DNA from: Colwellia_A sp041890515
Lineage (GTDB): Bacteria > Pseudomonadota > Gammaproteobacteria > Enterobacterales > Alteromonadaceae
Assembly: GCA_041890515.1 (NCBI GenBank)
Contig: JASDWX010000088.1
Span: 1 to 53,405 of the forward strand
Reading direction: 5' to 3'
DNA length: 53,405 bases
Shown here: piece after piece, positions 1 through 9,400 of the stretch
Numbering within the stretch: the stretch's first letter is position 1
How the letters are laid out: the number at the start of each line of letters is the position of its first letter
Notes under the pieces: model-generated
Databases searched by the model: none
What the model saw: only the letters and a program-made list of their open reading frames with translations
What the model was told of the DNA's origin: nothing
Made by a program: the position numbers and the translations under genes

Positions 1-85
1 GAGTTGTTGATAGGTTTTGTGTACTGGCTGATATCTGAAAACCTTAACAAAGTGATCATCAAGATTGCTGACTGAATTTCAAAAA

Positions 86-547
86 TTATGCAGGTCTGCA
101 GATACTGTTTCTATCCAAAAGAACTGCACCACTTCCTTCGCTCGCTAATTTGTCGTCTGCATTGTATATTGGGCAGTTGTTCATTGATAAACAACCACAA
201 CCGATACAACCATTTAATGAGCTTCTCAAGTTTTCTAGATAATTGATTTTTGCAGTGAGTTCATCACGCCAAGTGGTCGATAGCGCAAGCCAATCTTTTT
301 TATCTGGGGTGCGGTTATTGGGTAAAGTCAAGAATGCACTTTTAATCTCTGCTAAGCTAACACCTACTTTTTGCGCGGCTTTAATTACTGAAACACGACG
401 CAGCACATCTTTTTTATAGCGACGTTGGTTACCTTGATTACGCCAACTGCGTATCAGCCCTTTTTCTTCATAGAAATGTAAAGTAGACACTTTTACGCCA
501 CAACGTTTAGCGACCTTACCTATGGTTAAATTAGCTTCATCTGCCAT
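86..547 (-). CDS. soxR: SoxR, redox-sensing MerR-family activator
   Basis: This is a cytoplasmic [2Fe-2S] sensor of redox-cycling compounds and superoxide that activates its target promoter when oxidised. The 153-residue length is normal. An N-terminal MerR winged helix (about residues 8-45) is followed by a dimerisation helix and the cluster-binding stretch CIGCGCLSMNNC, with Cys114, 117, 119 and 125 spaced exactly as in E. coli SoxR. It starts at ATG 547 and diverges from a SoxR-type promoter at 610-640, as soxR and its target usually do. No soxS is present, so the target here is the adjacent plus-strand pair. The identification is secure; the inducing compound is unknown. Confidence 0.95.
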   Translation of the reverse strand: MADEANLTIGKVAKRCGVKVSTLHFYEEKGLIRSWRNQGNQRRYKKDVLRRVSVIKAAQKVGVSLAEIKSAFLTLPNNRTPDKKDWLALSTTWRDELTAKINYLENLRSSLNGCIGCGCLSMNNCPIYNADDKLASEGSGAVLLDRNSICRPA

Positions 548-609
548 ACTTTATTTGTCCTGATATTTTTATCATAAAGGTATGATTGTGAGTTTATTAA
601 AAAAAAAGC

Positions 610-640
610 TTTACCTCAAGTTAACCTGAGGTTTTATAGT
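610..640 (+). promoter_or_regulatory. SoxR-dependent promoter with 18-bp SoxR box
   Basis: The box CCTCAAGTTAACCTGAGG (614-631) is a near-perfect palindrome and differs by one base from the E. coli soxS site as I know it. It lies between a TTTACC -35 (610-615) and a TATAGT -10 (635-640) with a 19-bp spacer, the over-long spacing typical of MerR-family promoters. It points to the right, into the small ORF at 675 and the VOC gene at 823. Confidence 0.92.
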
Positions 641-674
641 GGCGTTACTTTCAATTGACTACTAAGTGACTAAC

Positions 675-785
675 ATGAAAAATATACAAATAAATACAGA
701 AGAGCAAACCAATAATCAACCCTCTAAAAAATCATTCTTGGCAAAGTTTTATCAGGTTTTTAATGCCACCATGCAAGGCAAATAA
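675..785 (+). CDS. Candidate 36-residue protein under SoxR control
   Basis: This short ATG-to-TAA ORF begins 35 bp after the SoxR-type -10 and ends 37 bp before the VOC gene. The predicted peptide starts MKNIQINTEEQ and ends in a basic, aromatic amphipathic-looking segment (KSFLAKFYQVFNATMQGK). I see no signal peptide, cysteine or membrane segment. No strong Shine-Dalgarno sequence precedes it, which counts against it. Position and a tidy reading frame are the arguments for a real micro-protein; a leader peptide or chance ORF is the alternative. I do not recognise the family. Confidence 0.45.
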   Translation: MKNIQINTEEQTNNQPSKKSFLAKFYQVFNATMQGK

Positions 786-822
786 TTGCCGTATTTTACT
801 CTCTCATTAAACAAGGATATTT

Positions 823-1245
823 ATGCTTTATATTGAACATTTGAACTTAGTCGTTAACGACATTCCAAAAACCTTAATATTTTATCAGGCGGCTTTTCCC
901 CATTGGCAAATAAGGTCTGAAGGCACTGGGGAATGGTCCGGCGTGACACGTAATTGGTTGCACTTTGGTGATGACTATCAATACCTTACCTTCAATGACA
1001 ATGGGGTCACTGAGAATCGAGATTTGAGCGGTCACCAAGTGGGATTAGCGCACTTTGCCTTTGTAACCAATAATTTGTCTGCGATGAAAGATAGATTAGC
1101 GACAGTGGGGTTTGAGGTTCATAAACAGGGTCCAGAGCATCCATATCGAGCAAACTTATACTTTCTTGACCCTAATGGTTTTGAAGTAGAATTTGTTGAA
1201 TACGCTAGCGACTTACCCGCAGAGCGAAACAGTGGTGATGAATAA
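823..1245 (+). CDS. VOC (glyoxalase/bleomycin-resistance fold) protein
   Basis: This 140-residue protein has the vicinal-oxygen-chelate fold: two beta-alpha-beta-beta-beta modules beginning at IEHLNLVV and GLAHFAFV and ending in DPNGFEVEFVEY. Plausible metal ligands are His6, His77 and an acidic residue at 121 or 123. Members include glyoxalase I, ring-cleaving dioxygenases and antibiotic-binding proteins; the substrate cannot be read from sequence. A good AAGGA ribosome site precedes ATG 823. Its place behind the SoxR promoter suggests detoxification of reactive carbonyls or redox-cycling compounds, which is inference. A terminator follows. Confidence 0.85.
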   Translation: MLYIEHLNLVVNDIPKTLIFYQAAFPHWQIRSEGTGEWSGVTRNWLHFGDDYQYLTFNDNGVTENRDLSGHQVGLAHFAFVTNNLSAMKDRLATVGFEVHKQGPEHPYRANLYFLDPNGFEVEFVEYASDLPAERNSGDE

Positions 1246-1262
1246 GTTAATTCGCATAAAGC

Positions 1263-1297
1263 AAAAGGGCAGCACTTAATAAGCGATGCCCTTTTTT
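1263..1297 (+). terminator. Rho-independent terminator after the VOC gene
   Basis: The stem AAAAGGGCA / TGCCCTTTT (1263-1271 with 1287-1295) closes a 15-nt loop and runs into six T residues. The A-rich left arm would also serve the convergent RND gene on the minus strand, so it is probably bidirectional. Confidence 0.8.
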
Positions 1298-1318
1298 ACA
1301 ATAACAATTACTTTGTTA

Positions 1319-4300
1319 TTAAGTTTCGAAGGATGCTGTCGGAATTTTTGGTTCATGTTTAGCTAGGGTTTCTCTTCGTTCTGCGAACAACAAATAGAAA
1401 CTAGGTAAAACAAACAGTGTAAATATTGTGCCAATAAACATACCTGCCACTAGAATAATACCAATACTATTTCTTGCCTCAGCGCCGGCTCCAGTGACTA
1501 AAACCAGAGGAAAGTGACCTAAAATAGTTGCTGCGGTAGTCATTAAGATAGGGCGTAAACGCGTTGTTGCTGCCTCAGTAACTGCGGCTAACTTATTTGC
1601 CCCTTGCTCTTGAGCATGATTAGCAAACTCAACAATTAAAATACCATTTTTCGCAATCAAACCAATTAAGGTGATCAACCCAATTTGTGAGTAAATATTA
1701 ATTGTGGTTAATTCAATATATGGTAACAGTAAAGCGCCAGATAACGCCAAAGGCACACAACCTAAAAGAACAACCAATGGGTCTCTAAAGCTATTAAACT
1801 GTACGGCTAACACTAAGAATACAATTAACAATGAAACACCTAACACCATAACTAACGTACTGCCTTCTTTACGAAGTTGACGGGATTCACCTGCGTAATC
1901 AATACTGTAACCTGTAGGTAAGATATTTCTTGCTGCATTCTCCAAAGTAGATAGCGCTTTTTCTTTATTAACGCCAGGAGAAACACCACCATAAATTTTA
2001 AATGAAGCTTGTTGAGCGAACGTTGATAAATCACGCGGCACAGTTTTCCATTTCAAATCAGCTACCGCTGAAACAGGAATTAACTCGCCAGAGGGTATTT
2101 TAATATTAAGCGCTAAAATTTCTTCTGTTTTGCCACGCACGTTATTATCAACCATTGGAATAACGCGGTACGCTTTACCGTCTGCATCAAAGCGATTAAC
2201 AAAATTACTCGATAATAGAATGCCCATTTGCTCACTAATATCAGAAACATTCATGCCAAGATCAGCAATTTTTTGGCGATCAAGTTGCAATTCTACTTGT
2301 GGCAAATCTATTTTCAAATCGCTATCCGCAAAAAGGAAGTCTCCACTCGCAAAAGCGGCACCGACGAGTTGGTCAGCATAGCCTTTCATTTCAGCATATG
2401 ATGCAGCAGACTTAACCACCATTTCAATCTCAAATTGTCCGGCAGTAGGTAATGAACCCGGTAATATAGGCAACATATTCAACCCTGGGATCTTTGATAA
2501 TTTTTCATACATTTGAGATACAAGCTCTTGTGTTGAAAAGTCACGATCGTCCGCGCCCACTAATTTTAAGCCTCCGAAACCGCCAGAAGTAAAGAGTAGT
2601 TGCCAAACTTTTAAACCACCTTCAACCTCTTTCAACGTATTTACTACTGGCTCCATTTGGCTAACGTTATACTCTAATGATGAATCCGGCGGAGACATAA
2701 CAACGAACATCACCATAGCTTGATCTTCTACAGGTGCTAATTCTTTTTTAGATTGAAGATAAAAAGGCACGGCAAGTAAAGAGACAACGGTAGCGATTAA
2801 AAAGACTTGTGCCTGCCATTTGAAAATACGCTGTAATAATTTTCCATAAGCCTGCTGAATATTATCGAATAGCTTGTTTACTTTACGTGTCAGCCAACCT
2901 TCTTCTCCCCCTTTAGGGAGAATATGTGCGCTCATTACTGATGATAAAGTAATTGCGACAATGCCTGAAATAATGACAGCAATCGCTAAGGTAAAAGCAA
3001 ATTCTTTAAAGAGAACACCCGTTAAACCTGATAAGAACCCTATCGGTGCATAAACAGCAGCAAGCGTTAAGGTCATTGAAATAATAGGCACTAAGAGCTG
3101 TCGTGAACTTTCTAAAGCTGCATCAAATTTTGAATACCCTTTTCGCATTAATCGTGCAACATTTTCGACAACAACAATGGCGTCATCTACCACTAAACCT
3201 ACCGATAGCACAATCGCTAAAACAGTGAGTAAATTGAGTGAAAATCCCATAAATGACATGGCGGCTACCGCACCAAGAATGGAAATAGGTATGGTAATTA
3301 GCGGCACCATGGCACTTCTAAAAGAGCCCATTAATAAAAGAACAACTAACCCAACTAAGACAACAGTCTCTATAAGTGTGATGAATATTTCACTTAACGC
3401 ATCACGCATATAGAGTGTACCGTCAAAGGCGAAATCTATCGACATACCTAGTGGAAGGGTTTGGTTCAGCTCTGCAATTTTCTCATAAAGACTGTCACCA
3501 ATATCAATTTCATTGGCGCCAGGTAATGGCCAAATAGAGATATAAACGGTGTCATTATCATTTAACCTTGCTGTGACGCTAGCATCTTCTGCGGCTAACT
3601 CTATTCGTGCAATATCTCTCAAATGAATCGTTGCGCCATCATGACTTGAGATAACGAGTTGCTCAAATTCACTCACTGACGTTAATTGGCTATTAGCAAC
3701 AATATCAATACGCTGCCGACTATTTTCGGCATATCCCATAGTAGCAATACTGTTATTGGTTGCTAGCGCTTGGTAAACTTCTTTCGCACTTAAATTAAAA
3801 GCAGTTAACGCTTCAGTATTAAGCCAAATGCGCATCGCAGGTGTTCTTGCCCCTTCAATACCAACACGTTGCACACCTTCAATTGAATTTAGAACAGGGT
3901 TTACGCGTCGTGTTAAGTAGTCAGTTACTTTTGATAATTCGTTTCCGTTTGCATTAACGTTTAAATAAAATACGGCAAAGGGACGATCAGCACGACTTAC
4001 TGACACGACAGGATCTTGCGAACCTGCAGGTAGTTCATAACGAATTTGACTTAATCGCGCTGTTAACTCAGCGAGTGCAAGCGTACTGTTTTCATTTAAG
4101 TTCAGCCACGCAGTAACTTTACTGGTGCCAGATGTTGTTTTAGATTCAACATACTCAACACCAGGAACGGTTGCTGCAGCTCGTTCTATGGGTTCAGTAA
4201 CGAAGCCTTGCACCACCTCAGCTGAAGCACCAATATAATAGGTGTCTATTACCAACGATGCACTTTCAATTTTAGGAAACTGTAAAACTGGAATTTTACT

Positions 4301-4426
4301 AATAGACCAAAGGCCTGCTAGACAAATAATAATAGATAAGACTAAAGCGACAACTGGGCGGCGGACAAAAATATCCATCACCGACGCTTTGCTCTTTGAA
4401 ATGGGTTTGGACGTTTGTTTCATCAT
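1319..4426 (-). CDS. RND (HAE1 family) multidrug efflux permease
   Basis: This is the inner-membrane proton/drug antiporter of a tripartite pump; the 1035-residue length is typical. It has the RND layout: TM1 near the N-terminus, two large periplasmic loops, and two six-helix blocks. The TM4 proton-relay motif GLVVDDAIVVVENV carries the paired aspartates, and the TM10 lysine is in LIAKNGILIVEFANH. ATG 4426 and ATG 4423 are adjacent; the GAGGG ribosome site suits the second better. The adaptor gene ends 6 bp upstream, so the two are co-transcribed. No outer-membrane channel is encoded nearby, so a TolC-like protein from elsewhere is probably used. Substrates are unknown. Confidence 0.95.
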   Translation of the reverse strand: MMKQTSKPISKSKASVMDIFVRRPVVALVLSIIICLAGLWSISKIPVLQFPKIESASLVIDTYYIGASAEVVQGFVTEPIERAAATVPGVEYVESKTTSGTSKVTAWLNLNENSTLALAELTARLSQIRYELPAGSQDPVVSVSRADRPFAVFYLNVNANGNELSKVTDYLTRRVNPVLNSIEGVQRVGIEGARTPAMRIWLNTEALTAFNLSAKEVYQALATNNSIATMGYAENSRQRIDIVANSQLTSVSEFEQLVISSHDGATIHLRDIARIELAAEDASVTARLNDNDTVYISIWPLPGANEIDIGDSLYEKIAELNQTLPLGMSIDFAFDGTLYMRDALSEIFITLIETVVLVGLVVLLLMGSFRSAMVPLITIPISILGAVAAMSFMGFSLNLLTVLAIVLSVGLVVDDAIVVVENVARLMRKGYSKFDAALESSRQLLVPIISMTLTLAAVYAPIGFLSGLTGVLFKEFAFTLAIAVIISGIVAITLSSVMSAHILPKGGEEGWLTRKVNKLFDNIQQAYGKLLQRIFKWQAQVFLIATVVSLLAVPFYLQSKKELAPVEDQAMVMFVVMSPPDSSLEYNVSQMEPVVNTLKEVEGGLKVWQLLFTSGGFGGLKLVGADDRDFSTQELVSQMYEKLSKIPGLNMLPILPGSLPTAGQFEIEMVVKSAASYAEMKGYADQLVGAAFASGDFLFADSDLKIDLPQVELQLDRQKIADLGMNVSDISEQMGILLSSNFVNRFDADGKAYRVIPMVDNNVRGKTEEILALNIKIPSGELIPVSAVADLKWKTVPRDLSTFAQQASFKIYGGVSPGVNKEKALSTLENAARNILPTGYSIDYAGESRQLRKEGSTLVMVLGVSLLIVFLVLAVQFNSFRDPLVVLLGCVPLALSGALLLPYIELTTINIYSQIGLITLIGLIAKNGILIVEFANHAQEQGANKLAAVTEAATTRLRPILMTTAATILGHFPLVLVTGAGAEARNSIGIILVAGMFIGTIFTLFVLPSFYLLFAERRETLAKHEPKIPTASFET

Positions 4427-4432
4427 AACCCT

Positions 4433-5530
4433 CTACTTTTCATCAGCTGTGTTAATTGCCAACGATTCAGCAATAAAAACTTTCATTTCCGGAAACAGTT
4501 TAAATGCCCCCTTAGTCGCAATAAGTGTTCCTTCATCTAAGCCCGATAACACCATAACGGTATCAGTATTACGTTCACCTAAAATCACTTTAACTTGTTT
4601 TGCTCGGTATGCTCCTTCGCCTTCACTTTCTAGAACAAAGACATAACTGCCTAATGGATCGCGAGTGATTGCTACATCGGGTACAGATATTAGAGAGATA
4701 TTTGCTGCAATCGGAGAATAAACGCTGACTAATGTATTTGGTTTCAATGCTAATAAGGAAGATTTTATTTGTGCTCGATATTTCAAGCTACGTGATTGAC
4801 GTGCAAGCTGAGGATCAATCGCAATAATTATTGCATCAAATGATTTGACTTGATGCATTGGACTGACTTTGACTAATGAACCCACTGATAATTCACGATA
4901 AACTTGCGGTAAATGAAAGTCGATCCAAGTGTATTCATTCACACCAATCAAGCTAAGTACTTTACTGTTATTATCGAGATATTGGCCTATCTCAAGATTA
5001 TGAATACCTATTTTTGCCTCAAAAGGTGCACGTAATTTTTTCTTAGAAATTGTTGTTTCTAATATCGCCACTTCTGATTTTGCAATTTCCACAGACGCAT
5101 TAGCTTGGTCAACAAGTTCTTCGCTAATTTCATTGTTTTTCTTTAGCTTAAGGTAACGACGATAGGTTTGTTTCGTTAAGGTTAATTGTGCTTGTGTGGC
5201 AATTAAACGTGCATCTTCATCGCGATGATCAATCTCTACTAATATCTGACCTTTTTTAACTAAGCTACCTGACTGCGCATTAAGTTTTATTATTTGCCCT
5301 GCAAGTTCATTGTGAAGTGACAACGATTTAAACGCTTGAACTTCACCGCTGACTTTAAGTGTTTTTTGATAGTCAACACGAACCGTTTGTGTCGCATTTA
5401 CGGTGGCTGAACGTTCAAAAATTCCTGTTCCTTCTGACGCAGATTCTTGTAATGATAACTTATAAACATACAAGCCACTGATAACAGACGCTAAAATGAT
5501 AATAGTTACGACCCATTGACGGATTTTCAT
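4433..5530 (-). CDS. Membrane-fusion (periplasmic adaptor) subunit of RND pump
   Basis: This 365-residue adaptor links the RND permease to an outer-membrane channel. It has an N-terminal signal/anchor helix (about residues 7-25), a lipoyl/barrel-sandwich half (LHNELAGQIIKLNAQSGSLV), a helical hairpin and the second lipoyl half (RAPFEAKIGIHNLEIGQYL). Beta-barrel and membrane-proximal domains follow. There is no lipobox, so it is anchored by the helix rather than by lipid. A good AAAGGA site precedes ATG 5530. It sits between the TetR gene and the permease in one minus-strand operon. Its leader contains a 7-bp tandem repeat, described separately. Confidence 0.92.
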   Translation of the reverse strand: MKIRQWVVTIIILASVISGLYVYKLSLQESASEGTGIFERSATVNATQTVRVDYQKTLKVSGEVQAFKSLSLHNELAGQIIKLNAQSGSLVKKGQILVEIDHRDEDARLIATQAQLTLTKQTYRRYLKLKKNNEISEELVDQANASVEIAKSEVAILETTISKKKLRAPFEAKIGIHNLEIGQYLDNNSKVLSLIGVNEYTWIDFHLPQVYRELSVGSLVKVSPMHQVKSFDAIIIAIDPQLARQSRSLKYRAQIKSSLLALKPNTLVSVYSPIAANISLISVPDVAITRDPLGSYVFVLESEGEGAYRAKQVKVILGERNTDTVMVLSGLDEGTLIATKGAFKLFPEMKVFIAESLAINTADEK

Positions 5531-5550
5531 CGTTATTCCTTTATTTCAAT

Positions 5551-5575
5551 TTTGTAATTTGTAATTTGTAATTTG
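5551..5575. repeat. Tandem heptamer TTTGTAA, three full copies plus partial
   Basis: TTTGTAA is repeated head to tail at 5551-5557, 5558-5564 and 5565-5571 and continues as TTTG. It lies about 20 bp upstream of the adaptor start, between the tetR and adaptor genes. Short perfect tandem repeats change copy number by slippage, which here would alter spacing in the leader of the pump genes. Confidence 0.85.
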
Positions 5576-5595
5576 CGTTGTCGCATAAAGTCTTG

Positions 5596-6318
5596 TTATC
5601 TAAGTTTGAGTTCCACTAACTTTTGACATACTTTTTCAATGTCCTCACTCGCCAATTTATCTCGAAAATCAAATGAATTTAGAAACCGTTGTAAGTTGAG
5701 AATATGTACATTATCTACCGCTAACGATGATACGCAGGCTTGGCCATCATTCTCTTGCTGATTATTTCGACCATGATGCATACGTACTGTTTGAAAGTAG
5801 CCCACGGATAAAGACCATGCACCAACGTTTATTTCTTCCAGATCCCCCGGGTTTGATCCCAACTCTTCGCTTTTAACCGCCTCGTTTAACAGTGCTTGAA
5901 AAGAGTCTTCACACACTTTGCAACAGGTGAACATGTAATCAAGCCAACGTTGAGAACTGCGCTTCATGATCGAACAAGTATTCACAATACTTTCTAGCTG
6001 ATCATCAAAGCTATACATCTGTACTTTGGTAAAATCGAGTAAACTTAACGCCATAATTCGTTCGGGTGTCGTGAGGGGTAACGCAAGCACTTGGCTGAAT
6101 ACTTTTTGCTTTTCTTGATACATTCTTGTTGCTAGTGCAATCAATAGATCTTCTTTACATTGCACGAACTTATAAACAGATCCCATTGATAGACCGGCTG
6201 ACTTAGCAATTGATGACATAGAAAAATCTAATAACGTACTTTTTTCTATTGCTGTGACCGCTGCAAACAAGATTAATTTCTCTTGTTCTTCAAGGCTAAA
6301 TTTTGGAGCTGGAGGCAT
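5596..6318 (-). CDS. TetR-family regulator of the efflux operon
   Basis: This 240-residue protein has an N-terminal helix-turn-helix (about residues 15-60, SMSSIAKSAGLSMGSVYKFVQCKEDL) and a helical ligand-binding domain rich in Cys, His and Met. It is the first gene of the minus-strand set with the adaptor and pump, so it is most likely their ligand-relieved repressor and autoregulated. Paired TTCGAA palindromes 23-41 bp upstream are the obvious operator. The C-terminal domain contains several cysteines and an HHGRN segment; metal sensing is possible but not shown. Confidence 0.88.
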   Translation of the reverse strand: MPPAPKFSLEEQEKLILFAAVTAIEKSTLLDFSMSSIAKSAGLSMGSVYKFVQCKEDLLIALATRMYQEKQKVFSQVLALPLTTPERIMALSLLDFTKVQMYSFDDQLESIVNTCSIMKRSSQRWLDYMFTCCKVCEDSFQALLNEAVKSEELGSNPGDLEEINVGAWSLSVGYFQTVRMHHGRNNQQENDGQACVSSLAVDNVHILNLQRFLNSFDFRDKLASEDIEKVCQKLVELKLR

Positions 6319-6340
6319 AATAATCTCTTTCAGTTAATCT

Positions 6341-6359
6341 ATTCGAACATCATTCGAAC
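6341..6359. promoter_or_regulatory. Probable TetR operator: two ATTCGAAC boxes 11 bp apart
   Basis: ATTCGAAC occurs at 6341-6348 and 6352-6359. Each contains the palindrome TTCGAA, and the repeat period is 11 bp, about one helical turn. It lies directly upstream of the TetR gene, where a repressor would block the operon promoter. Confidence 0.6.
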
Positions 6360-6496
6360 GGCATTATATAGAATTGTTAACGAAGTGCAATGTGAAAAAG
6401 ATAGACCGTAAGTAATGAACGTTGAATTACGTGATAACTTTAGTTTAAATAAGTAAATAGGCTTGTTATTGTAGGAGCTATAAAAAATAAATTGAG

Positions 6497-9400
6497 ATGT
6501 TTATGTTTCCCAACTGGCAATTATCTGCATTAAGTATTGGTTATATTGGCCTACTTTTTCTTATTGCATTTTTAGGAAACAAATATCGTCATAAAATCGT
6601 CCGTAAAAGTCAGGGGATTATTTATGCACTGACGTTAGGCGTTTACTGTACCTCTTGGAGCTTTTTAGGTACGACTGGTCAAGCCTCTACTAATTTTCTC
6701 TCTCATATTCCTATTTATTTAGGCCCCATCTTATTGTTTGTTTTTGCTTGGCCTTTTATCCAACGTATTGTGCGTGTCAGTTTAAAATTAAATTTAACGT
6801 CACTCGCCGATTTACTCGCTTCACGTTACGGAAAGTCGCACAATCTCGCTATTATGGTAACGATCGTCGCGTTAATTGGCACCATGCCATATATCGCCTT
6901 ACAGCTAAAAGCGATTGTTTATTCTTTTCAGCAACTTCAAGCAGAACAAAGCTTAGTGACTTGGCGTTTTGGATTAATTTCGAGCCTTGTACTCGCTGGC
7001 TTCACCGTGATATTTGGTATTCGTCACATCGATGTAACTGAACGCCACCCCGGTGTTATGCTCGCCATTGCTTTTGAGTCCTTAGTCAAACTTTTTGCCT
7101 TTCTAGCCGTTGGCATTTTCGTTACTTTTTTTGTCTTTGATTCACCCATGGACATTTGGCACAAATCAGGGGCGAACTTACAACTTGAGCAGCAACTTAA
7201 CTTTCCTAATATGATGTCGATGCTAGCCATGTTAGTGATCGTGATGGCAGCATTTTTATCGTTACCTCGACAATTTCAAGTGATGGTGGTTGAACTTAAA
7301 GACCCTAACGATACCAAGCTCAGTCGAAAAATATTCCCGCTCTATTTGTTAGTTTTTGCTCTTTTTGCAGCACCACTTGGCATTGCTGGCCAGATGTTGT
7401 TAGGTGATAGCGTGCCTTCAGATGCTTATGTTTTATTTTTGCCTTGGCATCAAGAGCAAACATGGTTAACACTGTTTGCCTTTCTTGGCGCTATTTCAGC
7501 AGCCAGCTCTATGGTTATTATTTCTTCAATCGCGTTGAGTACCATGTTAAGTAATGAAATAGTTTTCCCCTATGTTTTTCGCGCGAGTAAAACTAAAAAC
7601 ACAGATTTTGATCAGTTTCGCATTCGCTTACTTAATATTCGAAAAGTACTGGTATTCTTAGTTATTCTGCTCGGTTATGGCGTATTTCTAATGACCTCGC
7701 CAGATACATTAAGTTCGTTAGGAGAAATTGCTTTCGGTGCATTTGCACAGCTAACTCCAGCACTTGTCGCCGCATTTTATTGGCGAAGAGCAAGTTTAAC
7801 AGGCGTATATGCGGGCATTCTAATTGGTTTCTCACTCTGGTTTTTACTCAATTTTATTCCACAATTTGGTTTATATGATCAACCTTTTACCGATAGTTTC
7901 CTTTCGGCGAATACCACAGTAAGCTTACTGAGTTTGGCCGTTAATATTTTTGTAATGTGGGCATTGTCACAAATAAGTCGTCAAAGTGTGCAAGAACGAG
8001 TGCAAGCTTCATTGTTTCTAGAATGGCAAGCACCTCAACCATTAAGTTCACAGAAAATTCGGCATGTTGATGAGCGCGATTTAGAAGTCTTGGTCTCAAG
8101 GTTTGTTGGTGAAGGAAAGGCAAAAATCAGTTTTATGCAATTCCAACAAGGTATTGTCAAAAAAGAAGTGACTCAACACGATTATAATCAACAATTATTA
8201 CTCCATACTGAAAATACACTGGCAAGTGTTATGGGCGCATCATCAGCACGCTTAGTATTATCATCAGCCCTAGATGGGCGTGATATTGCGCTCGATGAAA
8301 TTGCCGTGTTGGTTGAGGACGCATCAAGCCAGCAGCGAACCTTTAGTCAAAACTTATTACAAAGTGCGATCGAAAATGCCAGTGAAGGGATCTCAATTGT
8401 TGATAACGAACTCAAACTCGTGGCATGGAATAAAAAATATATCGACTTATTTTCTTATCCTAAAGAATTGATTTATAAAGGCTGCCCTATAAAACACCTT
8501 ATTCGATACAACGCTTCTAGAGGCTTGTGTGGTGAAGGTGAAATTAGTAGACAAGTTGAGAAGCGTTTAGAGTACTTAAGAAATGGTAGCCCTCATAGCT
8601 CTGAACGTAAGCACCCTGACGGTCAAGTCATCAGAATTCAAGGTAATCCTTTGCCTGGCGGCGGCTTCGTTATGTTGTTTTCTGATGTTACGGCTTATAA
8701 AGAGGCAGAGAGAGTGTTGAAAGATACCAATATTGATTTGGAAGCCATCATTACCGAACGCACTAAAAAATTAGCAAAAACAAATGCTGATTTAGACATT
8801 GCACGAGAAAAAGCAGAACAAGCACATATCAAGAAAAGTTTATATTTGAAAGCCTGTAGCCATGATTTAATGCAGCCCTTAGAAGCAGCAAGACTGTTTA
8901 CTTCTGCATTGAGTAGTCAGGGTAATTTAAGCGAAAGTCAGTGCAGACAGGTCAAAAATATTGATCATTCATTAAAAGTGGCTAACGACTTACTTGCCGA
9001 CTTAGGGGAAATAGCACGTATTGAAAGTGGTAATATTACTGCACATTACACCACGTTTTCTATTAACGATTTATTCAAAGATTTAGCACAAGAATTCTCG
9101 GCGTCCGCAGAAGTATATGATGTAGAATTCAGAGTCGTTTCTTGTAAAGCTTGGATCACTTCTGACCGAAATTTATTACGTCGTATTTTACAGAATTTAA
9201 TCGGTAATGCATTTCGTTATGCTAGCCCTGGTAAGGTTTTATTAGGTGCTCGTATTATTGATAAGCAAGTGAGTATTCAAGTACTAGACAACGGCCCTGG
9301 TATTCCCTTGGAAAAACAAGAAGTTGTTTTCGAACAATTTACTCAGTTAGAAAACAATCCAAATCACTCGAGCAGAGGTCTTGGATTAGGCCTTAATATT

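Noticed and set aside
4242..4646. 134-codon open frame on the plus strand across the RND/adaptor junction
   Set aside because: It is antisense to two well-supported genes, has no ribosome site and resembles no protein family.
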